A stretch of DNA of 38,278 nucleotides from NCBI GenBank assembly GCA_002803225.1, contig NXFV01000722.1:1-38278 (forward strand), written 5' to 3'. Source of the stretch: Gamarada debralockiae. Taxonomy: Eukaryota; Ascomycota; Leotiomycetes; Helotiales; Hyphodiscaceae. This document shows positions 1 through 12,026 of this stretch, piece after piece (position 1 is the stretch's first letter; the number at the start of each line of letters is the position of its first letter). A program made the translations under genes and the position numbers. The notes under the pieces were generated by a model. It searched no databases, was not told where the DNA came from, and saw nothing but the letters and a program-made list of their open reading frames with translations.

Positions 1-903
1 AAGACTCACCCTCTTCTTCGATGAAACGTACGTAAGTATCAACATCGTTCTGTACTTTTGTTACAGAATCGATGAAATCCTTTGTAATGGATTTCGTCGG
101 ATTTAAAACACCGATAGCCACTCGCGCTTTGGCACATTGTCAGCGATTTTTGCAAGGTAAGTTGCGAACATCTAATGGCTTACTGGCTGTACGGGACCGA
201 TAGAACTGCAGCGCCTCTGTCAAGTACCTCAACATAGTGGCGTAGAGCTTGACTAGAGCGTCCGTGAGACCCTCCTTGTAACTGGAGCCTCCTGAAAGAT
301 AGAGCCGCTCAATGATCTCATACCGAGTTACCAAGAAGGCTACACGCTCAACTCCGTCAGCTACATCTCCGAAGGTCTTGCAGTCATTGATAGACAGCTG
401 CAGCACACATCCGACCAGGGTCCATGGCATCGCGGCGTATCCACTTGGATCTTGGGAAACCACAAAGTCCCCAACTTTCTTAAACTTTTCAATCCAAGTG
501 GTGACCTTCTCGAGCACGTCCCGCAAAATGACAACATCTCCATTTGACCTCGTGTATTTCCATCGCCTATCCATGCATAATTGCTTCTTCTGCTTCGCTG
601 CCTTGAGAACATCCCCAAGTATATCCAGCCGTCTCTCTTGGTACAAGTCTATATCTAAGTCTTGCGTGACCTTTGAACCAAGCGATTTTAACGCCTCCTT
701 CCACAAATCTGGTCCACGGCTGTATAGTGACTTATGATCAGCTGGAATGCCTAGGACAAGGTGACTTAAACCTACGTGCTTAATGGCACTTGGGCATCTG
801 TGCCTCCTGGCACGGCTACGTTGTCGGCAATCGCATCAGATATAGAGATATAAGAGAAATTATCAGTGATTAATGGTTGATCCTCCCCAGAAGTTGCCGC
901 CAT
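1..903 (-). CDS. NLR/STAND-like protein, N-terminal part (cut by window edge)
   Basis: The translated region (…DLWKEALKSLG…, a long helical stretch, then PWTLVGCVLQLSINDCKTFG and YEIIERLYL) matches the N-terminal domain found on many fungal NACHT/ankyrin NLR-like proteins, which act in the cytosol in non-self recognition. A TGA in frame near 140 lies inside an intron: donor GTAAGC at 183, branch GCTGAC, acceptor at 127, 57 nt and frame-preserving, giving TATRVAIGVLNP across the junction. A second donor (GTGAGT, 9-4) sits at the window edge, so the central NTPase and repeat domains lie outside. The likely start is the ATG at 903 (MAATSGEDQP…). Exon 1 then needs an intron between roughly 800 and 730; a phase-0 intron ending in ATAAG near 734 fits, but its donor is weak. 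Exons 2 and 3 (about 733-184, 126-10) are secure; exon 1 is inferred. Confidence 0.62.
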
Positions 904-2143
904 CTTTATCGGGGTCGCGAGGCTGCGCCACAGCTTTTGCGACAAGTTGTGCTACCACGTCGCTCAGCCGGTCAGGGAAGTGTTAAGCGCAAGTTGCCAA
1001 AGTTGCATTTTCACTGAAAAAAAGGGGTTGGGCAAATTCCCAGGGTTGATGAAAAGGAAGGAAGGCAACGCTTCGAATGATATTGCTTCGATGTCGAGGC
1101 TGAACAACGCGAACAACGCAGCGCATTTCCGTGCACTTCGCTTAACTGCAATCACGTGTCAGAGGCGATCGGTGGGGACGCAAGGCAGCCGAGTTTGTAC
1201 GAAGTGCCGAGCGGCATTGAAGTTGTTTGAGCTTCTAAGCTTGATGACTTTGGGTTTGAATATTGTTCGTCAGGATGGAACAAACGTTAAACAAGTTTCG
1301 ATGGTTTGCTAGAAGTGCATCTAGCAACTGGAAGCTAGAGCAATGACTTGCAGCTCCAGACGCGTTGCGGAAAACCTCAGGTCGCGATGAGTGGACAGGC
1401 GTGACGACCCCCCATCCCTTTTCTCGACTTTTCCATCAGACAGCTGCCAAAGACTTTTCCAAGGCTTCTAGAACAGCCTTGCATGGCGCAATTTTTCTCC
1501 CAAGGCTGAATTAGACGATGGAACAAAATTTATGGTGTGATGTCACGGGAAGAAGCAGGTCTTGCGTTTCCATTACGTTTAGTTCGTCATTTTCTCCTCG
1601 TCTCCGCACCACATCCTCAGCATCGTGGACGTGTTCCTGGGCAAAACTTCGCCCTGTTGTGCCCTGTTTATAGCAATCTGCATATTGGAAAAGGAAAGTC
1701 GCGCAACATATGATGTGCGTGCGCCGCGGAAGAATTTCATGTAGGTAGCCTTGGAATTGGGTAACAGAAACTCGGTTCCAGGCTATGAGGTTAATTTCAG
1801 GACCGCGGATTCGTTCGTCCGCATGATCGACGAGTCCTTTTCTTTGGATTGTTTTAGCTGGCCTGGGTTTAGTGAAGTGAGGGGAAAGCTTTTCACTCTT
1901 GTTGATGCTTAGTTTTTCTAGTCATTCATACATCAAGGAGCAGGTCAAAGGGTACATAAGTTAATCCTTCCCTCCGCGCAGCCTTCCTGTTCTTTAAGTG
2001 TCACGTTATACATCTCCTATTTGCGGTAACAATAAAGTTTCGCGAATTAATTGAATCAAGACATCCAAATTTGTTCAATTCAAACTGCGCCCAACAAAGA
2101 TATTCAATCCTACGAAATCTACCCCGCGATCACAAACACCACA
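904..2143. other. Divergent intergenic region, no gene seen
   Basis: This lies between the minus-strand NLR-like gene and the plus-strand DUF3602 gene and presumably carries both promoters. It is pyrimidine-rich towards 1,900-2,100, as expected for a fungal 5' leader. The open frames here (for example 947-1312) have no recognisable domain, splice partners or family motif, and I do not call them. Confidence 0.5.
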
Positions 2144-2740
2144 ATGGCAGCAGTACCTCACTCCCTCGCCGAGACCGGCAGGCGCAGCTCCTCCTCTTCG
2201 CGACGCGCAAACATGTCCCATGGACGCGGCGGCGCTGGTATGTTCCCAATTTCAATGACAAATTTCCATCTGCATTCTCGTAATTCAGCGCAAAGCTGAT
2301 ATGTATCTGCAGGCAACATCGGTAGCTCCGCCTCCGATCTCGACCCCGTAACGCTCGAAACCCCAACCCTCAAAGGCGAAGTCTACACTACTGGCCGAGG
2401 AGGAAGTGGAAACATGGCGCGCAATGATGATCCCGCTGCTGCAAGACGTGCGCAGGATGTTGTTGGGTATGCTATCCTCCATACCAAGTCCCTTTCCAAG
2501 AGAAGTCCTACTGACAATTGAAACAGACAACCTCGCCGAGAATCCACATCCAACCAACACGTCGGACGAGGCGGCGCAGCGAATGTTTTCAAACCATGCG
2601 CAGAGGAAATCGAGCAGGTGAAGCGTGATAATGCGAAGTGGGAGAGTGCTGTTGGCGATGATGAGAATTTGAAGCAGGGCGAGAAGACGCCAAAGGGTTT
2701 GGCGGATAAGGGCAAGGATTGGCTGTTGGGCCGGAAGTGA
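2144..2740 (+). CDS. DUF3602 / PAR32-like small protein with GRGGxGN repeats
   Basis: Three exons (2144-2237, 2313-2466, 2527-2740) with consensus introns (GTATGT…CTGCAG; GTATGC…ACTGAC…ACAG) give a 153-aa protein. The DUF3602 hallmark appears three times: SHGRGGAGNIG near residue 26, TTGRGGSGNM near 57 and VGRGGAANVF near 97. A charged Lys/Glu-rich C-terminus follows (EEIEQVKRDN…GKDWLLGRK). Short fungal proteins with these glycine repeats include yeast Par32, which is phosphorylated on TORC1 inhibition and regulates ammonium permeases. A similar nitrogen/TOR-linked role here is inference from the family; the sequence shows only the repeats. There is no signal peptide or membrane segment, so it is probably cytosolic. 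The first intron splits the first GRGGAG/N motif, and the splice restores it exactly, which supports the model. Confidence 0.85.
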
Positions 2741-2851
2741 GGAGTTGCCAGGTACGGAGTCCAATGAAGCTTTGGATTAGAATGGGAGGGGTAGAGAACT
2801 GGGTTGGTATGGGCTTGACATGGTATGATATCCGGCGTTGATTTTACACTG

Positions 2852-3131
2852 GGACGAACATGTTACAGGTCGGCGAAGCATGGCGTTGATTCTCAGGTCG
2901 TGGTTAGATCGCAGATAATAAAAGTCTTTCGAATACCCAGCCCCTTCTCCTTCGGTTTAATGGCTTCGAGAGTTTCTAAGGAGCCAAAAGGGTACATGCG
3001 GGAGACAGGAGGCATAGCAAAGTCAAGGATATAAGTTGGCTCATCTCTGAACAGGCTTCCGATCCTCGCATTTCCGACAGTGTCGCAACCAAGGACCCCC
3101 ACGACATCACTTCTAACCCAACTCAAGTCAA
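2852..3131. repeat. Dispersed repeat A, copy 1 (partner at 16152-16432)
   Basis: About 280 bp aligns almost throughout with 16152-16432. Most differences are C/T or G/A transitions, and copy 2 has one extra G that breaks its frame. Read on the minus strand, this copy is open (DLSWVRSDVVGVLGCDTVGN…, then AMPPVSRMYPFGSLETLEAI), so the repeat may be a duplicated fragment of a protein-coding gene or transposon ORF. I do not recognise the protein. Flanking sequence is unrelated on both sides, so only this block is shared. Confidence 0.75.
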
Positions 3132-3432
3132 GATAAATTTTTAGGGTGCGCTTGCCTAGCGAGATTTTAGTACGAAAAGGACTATTAACCTGCAGGAGAA
3201 TACATTTGCAACAGGATATCGAGTTTATTGATACATTAAGAGTCCTGTCAATGGAGTAGTAGTATGGCGACGAGACTAAGAAATTAAAGGGAGAAATTTT
3301 TATCGTTCCCCAGGCCGCAAGGCTAGACAATTTAAGTGGGTTTAGGCCGTATCCCCTTTTTTAGGCCGACCTTTTACAATCCGACTACATGCCCCATCAT
3401 CGCAAATTCCGTCCACTGCTGCACAGTACAGC
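3132..3432. other. Intergenic, upstream of the ankyrin gene
   Basis: Continues the open minus-strand reading of repeat A to about 3330, without recognisable motifs. It holds the presumed promoter of the ankyrin-repeat gene. I see nothing else in it. Confidence 0.4.
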
Positions 3433-4475
3433 ATGGCCTCAACAACTTCAGACGATACAACCCAAAAGCCTGCCTTGCTCAAATTCAATACGCCCAGCGA
3501 CACAATTTTGGTCGCAAAGCTTGATGGTAGTGTGGCCAGCGGGCCTCCAGGCAAAGACACAACTACGGAAGGACCTCTCCCACCAGACGAAGCCATGCCT
3601 ACTCTTCCTGTAGCACCGACTCGAATGGGAGGTGGACGCGACCCAGTGAATCGCAACACGTCTGAACCAGAAGCTGTAGAACATACACAGCCGCATCCAC
3701 AGCCGCCTCAACCGCAATCCCAAAAAACCGCCGATATTTTGGCACGCTACAAAGATGAGCAGCGAGCGAAAAGGTTATTTTTAGGGGCAGTAGAAAAAGG
3801 AGATCTGAATCTCATCAAATCCTTGGTCCATCAACACGATCGGGTGCTGTGCACTCAGGCTCTAGGTCAAGCTGTAAATCGACAGAATAGCCCGGTCGTC
3901 AACGTTCTCTTAGCAAATGGCGTTAAATGTGACTTCGAAGAATCAGATCGACCACGCCCCCTTCCTCCTTATCCTTATCATGGATGGTGCAATGAAGACG
4001 TCACGGAACCCGACAACTGGATACCGCCGCTCGTCTGCGCAGTTAATCTAGGTAATATAAACCTAGTACGGCTACTAGTTGCTCACGGAGCCGATGTTAA
4101 TATTGGGTACCATGAGTATGTGCACTCTTTCTTCTATTCTACAATCTCTAATATTTCCCGACTCCCTAGCTTTTAATATAGCTATCTGAAATATGTGCTA
4201 ATATTATACTTAGCCTTCGTCTTGAACAATCAAAATCACTTCTATTTTGCGGACGGCCTGTACAATTAGCTATGGCTCTAAAACATATGGACATTGTGGA
4301 TTTTCTACTTAGATCTGGTGCGGATATTAATCTTAAACACCCTGTTTGGTTTCATGATTGTCCGCGAACAAAAGGTAAGATATTGAGAGCAGTACATCTC
4401 AGGGTCAGAGCAGGCCTTAGGGCAGAAGTATGCAGGCTTGAGGTGGAGACAGGGAAGACAAGCGGTACGAGATAG
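3433..4475 (+). CDS. Ankyrin-repeat protein
   Basis: Two exons (3433-4115 and 4214-4475) joined by a 98-nt intron (GTATGT…TTAG, phase 2) give about 314 aa. Residues 1-100 are low-complexity and proline-rich with no signal peptide. Ankyrin units follow: KRLFLGAVEKGDLNLIKSLV, LGQAVNRQNSPVVNVLLANG, PLVCAVNLGNINLVRLLVAHGADVN and, across the intron, GRPVQLAMALKHMDIVDFLL then RSGADIN. The splice restores the last repeat, which supports the model. The C-terminal RAVHLRVRAGLRAEV stretch closes the repeat block. Ankyrin repeats mediate protein-protein contacts; no catalytic domain is visible, so the partner and process are unknown. A GTAAGA at 4375 could be another donor with further exons (there are splice-like signals at 4560-4660), so the 3' end is less certain than the 5' end. 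Confidence 0.68.
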
Positions 4476-4685
4476 AATGGGAGATTAGTGGGGTTTTGTC
4501 ATTATATAATTTGAGCTGGATTTCTACTGTTGCTTTCACCTTCTTCCATGCTCAACAAGGTATGCGATCATGTTCGATCACTAAACGTCTCATATTGACT
4601 TCTGATTATTATATCATCAGACTCGAATGGTAAAATGCCTCATTAATTCATTTCAACAGCAAGTACGTATGATCTCCTATCCTAC

Positions 4686-7600
4686 TCAAGCAGATGTAGT
4701 CGACGAGCTCGTGGCGTTCCAAACCATTGGAATATACTGATGAATATCGGTCGTGTTTCCGTAAACACTGGCCAGAGTTTCACTCTCCTCTTCCGTCATA
4801 GGCAAGAACATAGGCCCAGCCCTAGCTGGCGTGCGCTCCTCCAAGGACCTCTTCGCCGCTCCCTCTCCGACACATGATATTTTTGGCCCGCCGGCCGACA
4901 CAATGGCTCGCTCAACACATCCAGCCTTGATGATGACTGGAAGGTAGAAGTGCACATACGCATCCGTCGTGTCTGTAGCATCTACCCATTGCCAATAGGT
5001 GAGAGCACCGCAGCCTTTTTCCTGTGTCTCGAGCGAAGCTCCCCCATCCGTCACCCAGTCTACTATATTGTAGATTTCGAACTCGTAAGCAAGAATTTCA
5101 TCCCAAAAGGCACAATCGGCGGCTGGTGTTGGTGTTAGCGTCGTTGAAGTTGTAGAACTTGTTGTAGAACTTGTGGTAGCAGTGGGGGTTATCGAGAACA
5201 TAACATCCCAAATGGATATGTCAACAGTCATTAACGACTATTTAGTAAATTAGTTCCTGATGTCTACTGCCAAGAGGTGGTAAAGAGGTTGAAATACGAG
5301 CTCAGCTAATGAGTCTAAGTTCCGAAGGAGTGATAATAAAAAATATCGTATGCTTACGAAAAGGTCGGCCGTTGCGGCCAAGGTTGTAGGAAACACGTCA
5401 CCTATGTCCTCGACATATAACACTGTTGCGGTGGCTGACGAGGTGGTGCTCGACCCGCTTTCTGTCGTGGTGGAATCGTCGTCGCCTTCGCCGTCGCCAT
5501 CGCCATTACCCATCACACCCGGAGGGCAGAACGGGCAGCTAGGGTCACAGAACAGGATACCTGTATTGCAGCTGGGTCAGTGGGAGTCCAAATAAGCAAA
5601 GAGCAAGGACTGAACTGACAAGGGAGACCACATCCATCACACCCCGGGAGACTGGTGGGTTTCAATGGAGTCCCAGATGTCCATGATGGTGTCTTCGAAT
5701 TCAACTGGCTGTCCTGCGTTGGAGGCACCGTCGTTGGATGAGGATTAGGCGTGACAGTCATCGTCGTTGGGGCCAAAGTGGTGCCGCCAATGATTGTCGT
5801 ACTTCCTCCTACCGTTTCAGTCTGTGAAGGCTGTACATAAGTATAGTCTCCCCAGACAACGGTTGTTCCCGGATCGGTAGTGGTGGTTGTCGCGCCGATG
5901 ATGGACGTAGTACCACTGATAACTCTAAACAGAAACAAAAAAGGTCAGTCTGAACCTGTGTCCCTACTTATACGAGGAAGGGAAAGGGGTACTGCTTACG
6001 GCGTAAGAGTAATAGCGAAAGGTTCCGGCTGCACAGAACTTGTTAAGTAAATAACACCACTAGTCGAGCTTGTCCCAAGGGAAACGCCCCAGACAGGGAT
6101 GGCAGTGGTTGTGACTGGTGAGTCGCGCTTCGAGTTAGCCACGGGCCAGATGCGATATTCAACTAGTAAGGAAGGGTAATCACCTGGAGGGATCGAGATT
6201 TCTGTGAGAATTGGCACATATATATACCATGGATATGTCGACGTCAAGCCGCCACTGAGAGTACTTGTGAGATATGTCAGACTTGAGTACGAGATAGTGG
6301 TAGTCCACAGCGGAAACGTGATTGTCGTTGTACTAGACAGAGGCATTGGGGGCCAGACAAGCGTAACACCAGGTAAGGCAGTCACAATAGGGGATGCTGA
6401 ACTCCAAATATCGGGATTGATATACACAGTCTCGTTTGCATTTGAACTGGACGAGGATGAACCCGAAGACGAATCGCCATACAGGGACTGCAAATCGACC
6501 GCCCAGTCAGAAATTCCTAAGAAAGTGAGGCCTTGGTATAGGAGCTGCCGCACAGCTTTGTTAGAATCATTCATATAGGCAGCCCATTGGGTCTCGTTGT
6601 AGACCAGGATGTTCGAGTAGGAATTGTCATCCCAAAGTACTTCGGCTGTGGGGTTGTCCGCAATGACCAACCCAAGCTCGTAGTCAGAAATATATCCGGC
6701 CGTATCAGTACAGGCTCCAGGAGTAGCTCCCGAGTCCGGTCCGGTATAAGTGCACATTTCCGTCCAGCAGCCAGCAGTGGTCATCTCGAAGGAGCGGGCG
6801 TAGCTTGATACACCAACTGCCACCATGGAGGAAGCGACACCAGCTTTGGTGATCATCGAGAGGGCATTGATAGTCTCGGTCAAGTTGACATGTGAGCGTA
6901 GACAGTTGCCGGCGGAACAACCAGGGTCAGAGTATGCATGGCCATAATCCCACTGACCGTGCAGATCGTATGTCATATACACGATATAATCGACTACTTC
7001 GCTCAGCGCCAGGATAGGAAAAGCCTTGAGGTACCAGTAAGAGGCTGGAGCGGTAATCGAAACTGTTTTGCCAGCAGCATTGGCAGCGATACTGGTTTGA
7101 AGTTCATCGAGCAACAAGAAGAATCCGGTACTGTCCGCCGCCGTGCCGGCGGGGATACCAGGAATATCAGGCTCGTCGGGATACTCCCAATCCCAGTCAA
7201 CACCATCCAAATCATATTTATTCAAGAAAGCCACGACATTGCTGATTAGTGTAGCACGACTTGCTTCGGTACTGACTACTTCGCGGAAGATCATGTATGT
7301 ATCTAGATCGGTGCTAAAAGCCCATCCGCCAATAGACAGAATTCGCTTGATACCAGTCATGGCAACCAGATATGGAAGCTGGGGCTCGATGGCGGTTGTG
7401 TTGAGAGACCAATCAGCATTGATAGTAGCAAAAGCGAAATGGATGTGGGTATATTTTGAGGTGTCAATGTCTTCAACGTTCATTGTTAGGCATGGACGTG
7501 TCCAATCGAAACCTTCGAAGTATGCAATCGAAAAGTACTCTGCGGGAGTAGCTGACACGACAATATCTGTACCGCAGTTCGAGATACATCCGTTTTGCCC

Positions 7601-9184
7601 TGCTGCCGCCGTGCCAGGAGCGCCAGTGCTAGAATTGGAGATGGTGCAGAATTCCGTGGTCGTCCCACACTGGCCCCAGATATCGCAGCACGCGTTAAGC
7701 GGGCACTCATTCAAAGTACTCAAATCCGTTCCTGAGGGGGCTGTAGCTGTTCCGTTCATCTGCGGTCCACAAACCGCATTGGCAATGGTGGTAGGCATTG
7801 GGGCATAGCCACTGCTGAGACAGATATTGTATCCGGCCAACAAGTCAGAGCAGCCATTCCAGCCCCAAGTGTCACTATTGTAACTCTCGATGTTGGCCAC
7901 GGTGATATCGTAGCTGGCGGCAAGGACCGAGCAGGAATCTCCAGTCACTACTAGATAGGTATAGCAAGTGCCATTTGCATACGGTGAAGGTGTATTGTCG
8001 GGGAGCGTTCCAGAGCTACAGCAAACATACTCGCCCACGGCTAGGGTAGAGCATTCAGTAGAGCTGGGGTTGTAATCAGTGAACTCCGCCGCCGTGATGC
8101 CACACTCGGCAGCAAGCGTGGTACACGTATCTCCAGATACGACCTGGACAGTAGTGCAGGTGGTTCGTGGAAGTAATTTTCGGCCAGACTGTTGAGATCG
8201 CTTTGCCAATGAGGTCGAATTGCTACTTGTGCTGCTGTTGCTCTTATGGAGAAGAGATGGGACGAGATAGGTGACATTTTGCCAGGCTGGGGTAGTTTCG
8301 CCCGTGAGAGAAAGACAACTGCTATTCTTCCAGGACTGAACAGCAAGCTGAGCAAATGACAGATCGGCGTTGGTATTGGCAACGATGCCCAAGGAGTATC
8401 TGGCGGTGGTATTGTCACAGAGCTGGACCAGCAGGTTTTCAGTAATAGTACCATCGCTTTGGACTTGTGTAGCGAGTTGATTCAGGACCGAAGAAATCAC
8501 GCCCTGGCTTGCAAGTCCTGATCCAACATAAACACCAATGGCAGCATTCCCAGCGTAGGCGAAATTAATGGTCTCATTGCAACCAGGCTTAGAAAGAGTA
8601 GAATACGCCTGCAATTGCTCCAGCGCAGTGACAACGTCAGCAACGGCTGCAGAGGAAGAAGATCCCGACGAGGCCAGCTGTAAGGAGGATGTCGTTTCGG
8701 TCTGGTTCACGCTGCCGGGTTGACATCTTGCAGTGGTAGTTGTCAAAACCGCGCCACTGAGCGGTTCCAAATCCGCGGTACATGCAGCGACACTGACATG
8801 CGTGGCCGAGTCATCGAGCTGGTTGAACAGAGTAAAGTCGAGGAGCATAGTTTGGTTGCACAGATCAAGACGATCGACACTGTGATACACAAACCATTCA
8901 CTGGAATCGACGCCAGTACTACTGCAACTCAGAGGACAACGAGCTCTCGACGTATCAGTCAGTTGAGAGGTATAATTGCCAGCCAGGACAGCGGCTCTGA
9001 GAGTCGCTCGGTCTGTCGTTGCTGTCGAAACAGGCGCAGAACGAGTGGTGAACGGCGCGGTAGCCAGATACGCTGCTAAGGATTTGCTGGCTTCGGCGGC
9101 GGCAGCAGCGTCAACTGCCAGAGTGCCTTGAGTAGTCCAGGCGACTGCCATTGAGATGGCAATTGTCAATGTAGTGTGTCTCAT
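4686..9184 (-). CDS. Secreted GH18 chitinase with LysM and ChtBD1 domains (class V, subgroup C-like)
   Basis: Four exons (9184-6000, 5924-5620, 5560-5358, 5237-4686) give about 1,414 aa and hydrolyse chitin outside the cell. I start at 9184 because MRHTTLTIAISMAVAWTTQG is a clear signal peptide; the ORF opens 54 codons earlier. Domains: a Cys-containing N-terminal region (25-340), LysM1 (about 343-391, CTTVQVVSGDTCTTLA…), LysM2 (406-460), hevein-type ChtBD1 (471-516, CGP…ACCDIWGQCG), GH18 (550-905) with ILSIGGWAF and the intact DGVDWDWEYP catalytic motif near 660-669 (Glu is the acid/base). A Ser/Thr-rich linker leads to a C-terminal module (CAFWDEILAYEFEIY…CVERAIVSAGGPKISC) common in this subgroup. 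This architecture is that of killer-toxin-alpha-like fungal chitinases. Introns use GTAAGC, GTCAGT and GTAAGC donors and keep frame; the 120-nt last intron is the least certain. LysM proteins of the same neighbourhood lie upstream. Confidence 0.9.
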
Positions 9185-10706
9185 GGCGGATAGTGCAACG
9201 TAGAGACGCAAACGAAAGTTTATAGAAAGGAAAGACACAGCAGAGGGCAAATATCTGCCACCGAGCTTTGGGGATTGAGGTAGAAGGATAGACCACGAAA
9301 GACAAGAGCAACAGAGAAAGTCAAGTCCTCTTTTCGCATTCTCCATTAGACAAGACGCTTTTGGGTCTGACTCCGCGAAGCTCTTACGAGATAGACTACT
9401 CCGTATCTAGAGAGAGAATCACTGGTACACTTACTCCACAAGAGGCACATCGTGATAGAAACCCTGTTTGATAAAGCCTTATCCAATACTCGCGATTTTT
9501 TTCTAGATTTGGACTCGCACGATTGATTGCTAGGGTTGTGCGGCCACTCAGACAAGGACTTGGGTGCTCCGAAGACTCAAGATTTGAAAGTGATCCTTCG
9601 AAACGATGATTGACGTCGGGCTTCGGCAGAAGGAGCCCATCAATCACTGCGCCGCGGACAGAGTGGATTTAAGTCCCCATATGGCTCAGTAAACAGCAGA
9701 AAAGGCGAGGAGGCCCGTTCAATAATCAGCACAGGATCCATCCAAGAGGGCCGTTCAACAGAAACCCTGTTCAATAATCAGTACAAGGTTTATTTAATAC
9801 AAAGCTTGCTTAAAAGAAGATTTCAAACGCGCCGGCTAATCTGTTTTTCCACGAGTATACTTCGTCTTCTTCTCCAATTCTGGATCTTTTAAGTTTTCTG
9901 ATGCGCCGCAATTTGGCAGGTCCCGCGCGGTTCTCGGAAGCTAATGCAGGCAGGCGCTGTGGTCTAGGACGTGTTAGGAATAGCCTCCGCCGCTAGATCG
10001 CCTCGGTCCCGACATCCTGAGATCAATAAACTATGAGAATTCTAGGCTTCGACTAATTCTATAGAAGTACTCGCTATAATTATAAATTTATACTGGGACC
10101 GAGTACACGATTTAATTTTTACTCGAATTATATAAAATATATTGATTTTAATATAATAATCTTTTTATATAATAATAATAAAATTTTATAAAAATAGTTT
10201 TTCGTTAATATAAACTGGTTTAGTCCTAAAATAATTATTACTTAGAAGTTTCAAATTGTTTAGATCGAGGATCGTTAGAGTTCTCGATGCGTCTCACCTC
10301 GGAGGAGCAGACATTTTGACTCTAAACAGCCGACTATAATGTGGGGGTGCACCAATTTGGTATGTTCTTCCGACGACATCTTCTAGGGGATCGATGTAAA
10401 CGTTCTTTTCGAATTGGACCACTCATGTACCACGTGGTTATCGTGATCGGATTCTCCACTTTCAGACTTATGAAAAAGTGAGTATGAGCTTGCTGACCGC
10501 ATTTGGAGTTATATTGGTTACGTGAGGACAAGAACGGCGAGAGGGGTTCTCCTTTATCTTGCAGATGCTATCAGTTCCTGTTCATTCCGGTGCAGCAGTT
10601 CTGTCCAAGCTCAACACTCGTTTCTGTCTATACCCTTATAATTGCAACGTACCACATTCCTTCGATTTTGATGCGAAGCATCTTCGGGATCCTATAATCT
10701 TCCAAG
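9185..10706. other. Intergenic region with an AT-rich island
   Basis: Divergent promoter region of the chitinase (minus) and metallopeptidase (plus). About 10021-10260 is extremely AT-rich, flanked by the short inverted pair CTCGGTCCC (about 9994) and GGGACCGAG (about 10096). At 9720-9800 the phrase GTTCAATAATCAG(C/T)ACA is repeated twice about 50 bp apart. I see no supported gene. Confidence 0.45.
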
Positions 10707-12026
10707 ATGTATTGCTCTCTGTCAGCTGCATTATCATTCCTGGTCCTACTGGATTTCTGCACTGCCTTTGGAGCAGAGGAATGGAATGAAATTGTGAACA
10801 AGAACAAAACTCTCGTTCGCCGGGTGCCCACGACTTCTTCCCTCTTCACCATCGGAGTATCCGGCGCCGCTGGAGTTTGTGATTCTGATCAAGTGGCAAC
10901 CATCGATGCTTGGATTGCAGAGGCAGTCTTGCTGCATAATGCGGCGACGACGGCGTATTCAGAAGCTGTGCTAGGCGATTTGGGAAGTGCCATGCTTTTC
11001 GTGTTTATCATGGGCATCCAGTGGAATCCCGCCACGATGTCACCTACAGCTGCCACTGCAGATCTGTGGGCAGCGATTGGAGGTACCCACCACCTACCAA
11101 TCTGACTCTGGTCGTGTATTAACTTCTATGAACAGTACGTCTCGAAGCTGTCACCGCGTTCCTCGCCGGAGGTGGCCTGCGGAATTCAGTCACCAACAAG
11201 CCTCCTTATATCTTTTGCAGTGATGCGTATGCCACACAGTCTGCCTGGGACCAGCCGCTCAAAGACGCAGACGGAGATCAGATTCCTACCGGCTTAGATG
11301 CGAATGGTATACCCACTGGATTTGTGAAGATCGGAGATGTATTCACCGACCAGATGGATAGCGGGCAATTGACTCCCTTCTGGGTAGACGTGTTTAAGGG
11401 CTACGACTTCGATATCAACGGATATCCGACGCTGTGTGGTAAACCGACGCTCCAAGCGGTCACCAGCTTTGCACCGGCACCCTTGGTAAGTGACGACGAT
11501 GAAGTCAAAACTGGCGTATTTGACAGACATATCCTCTTCTGTCCGCCTACCTTTGCGGCCGTTCAGACCGGATCTCATTCAGCAGCCCTTCTCTCCACCG
11601 CAATCACGTATGCTGGGTATCCTACCGCTGGCGCTGGGCCAGGTCTGGATGCGTATGCGCCTGTTAGTGCCACATTTTACCATGAGCTCTTCCATCTGAC
11701 TGATTACGCGGACACTACGGGCGATCCATTTGGTAGGTGCTTTCCAAGCCCGTCTTTGCAACTGCCCTCACAAACCAAAGCCATATGCTAATTCAATTGT
11801 TGGCATTGTAGTCAATTTGCAAGATATTTACACCGCAGCAGCTGAGGTCCCTGGTAGCACACGTATTGGCGAGAATCCCGAGTCATTTATGATGTTTGCG
11901 GTCGCCGCGTACATCTACCAAAATCCACCCTCGACTCCATCGGGCCAAGTTGCGAAGCCAGCCGTCGTCTTTCCTGGGGGGATACCAAGAACTCCGGCGC
12001 AACTCATGGCTCCCCCTAGTTCGTGA
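10707..12026 (+). CDS. Secreted zinc metallopeptidase-like protein (HExxH; M35/aspzincin-like)
   Basis: Three exons (10707-11082, 11136-11732, 11812-12026), both junctions phase 1 with GT…AG consensus, give 395 aa. The N-terminus MYCSLSAALSFLVLLDFCTA is a signal peptide, so the product is secreted. The zinc-binding motif is FYHELFHLTD near residue 315, followed downstream by ENPESFMMFAVAAYIY, which resembles the conserved NADSY-type segment after the active site in M35-like fungal enzymes. The third metal ligand cannot be fixed by eye; DYAD just after the HExxH is a candidate. It could degrade extracellular proteins, but the substrate is unknown. It is transcribed away from the chitinase and towards the LysM gene, a placement that suggests the same secreted programme. 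The family call at superfamily level is firm; M35 itself is inference. Confidence 0.75.

Noticed and set aside
138..142. In-frame TGA suggesting a broken NLR-like gene
   Set aside because: It lies within a 57-nt intron (183-127) with good donor, branch point and acceptor, and the spliced reading fits the family.
947..1312. 121-codon ORF upstream of the DUF3602 gene
   Set aside because: No motif, no plausible promoter distance or splice partners; composition looks random.
9185..9346. Upstream 54-codon extension of the chitinase
   Set aside because: It would place the signal peptide internally; the Met at 9184 gives a standard secretion signal.
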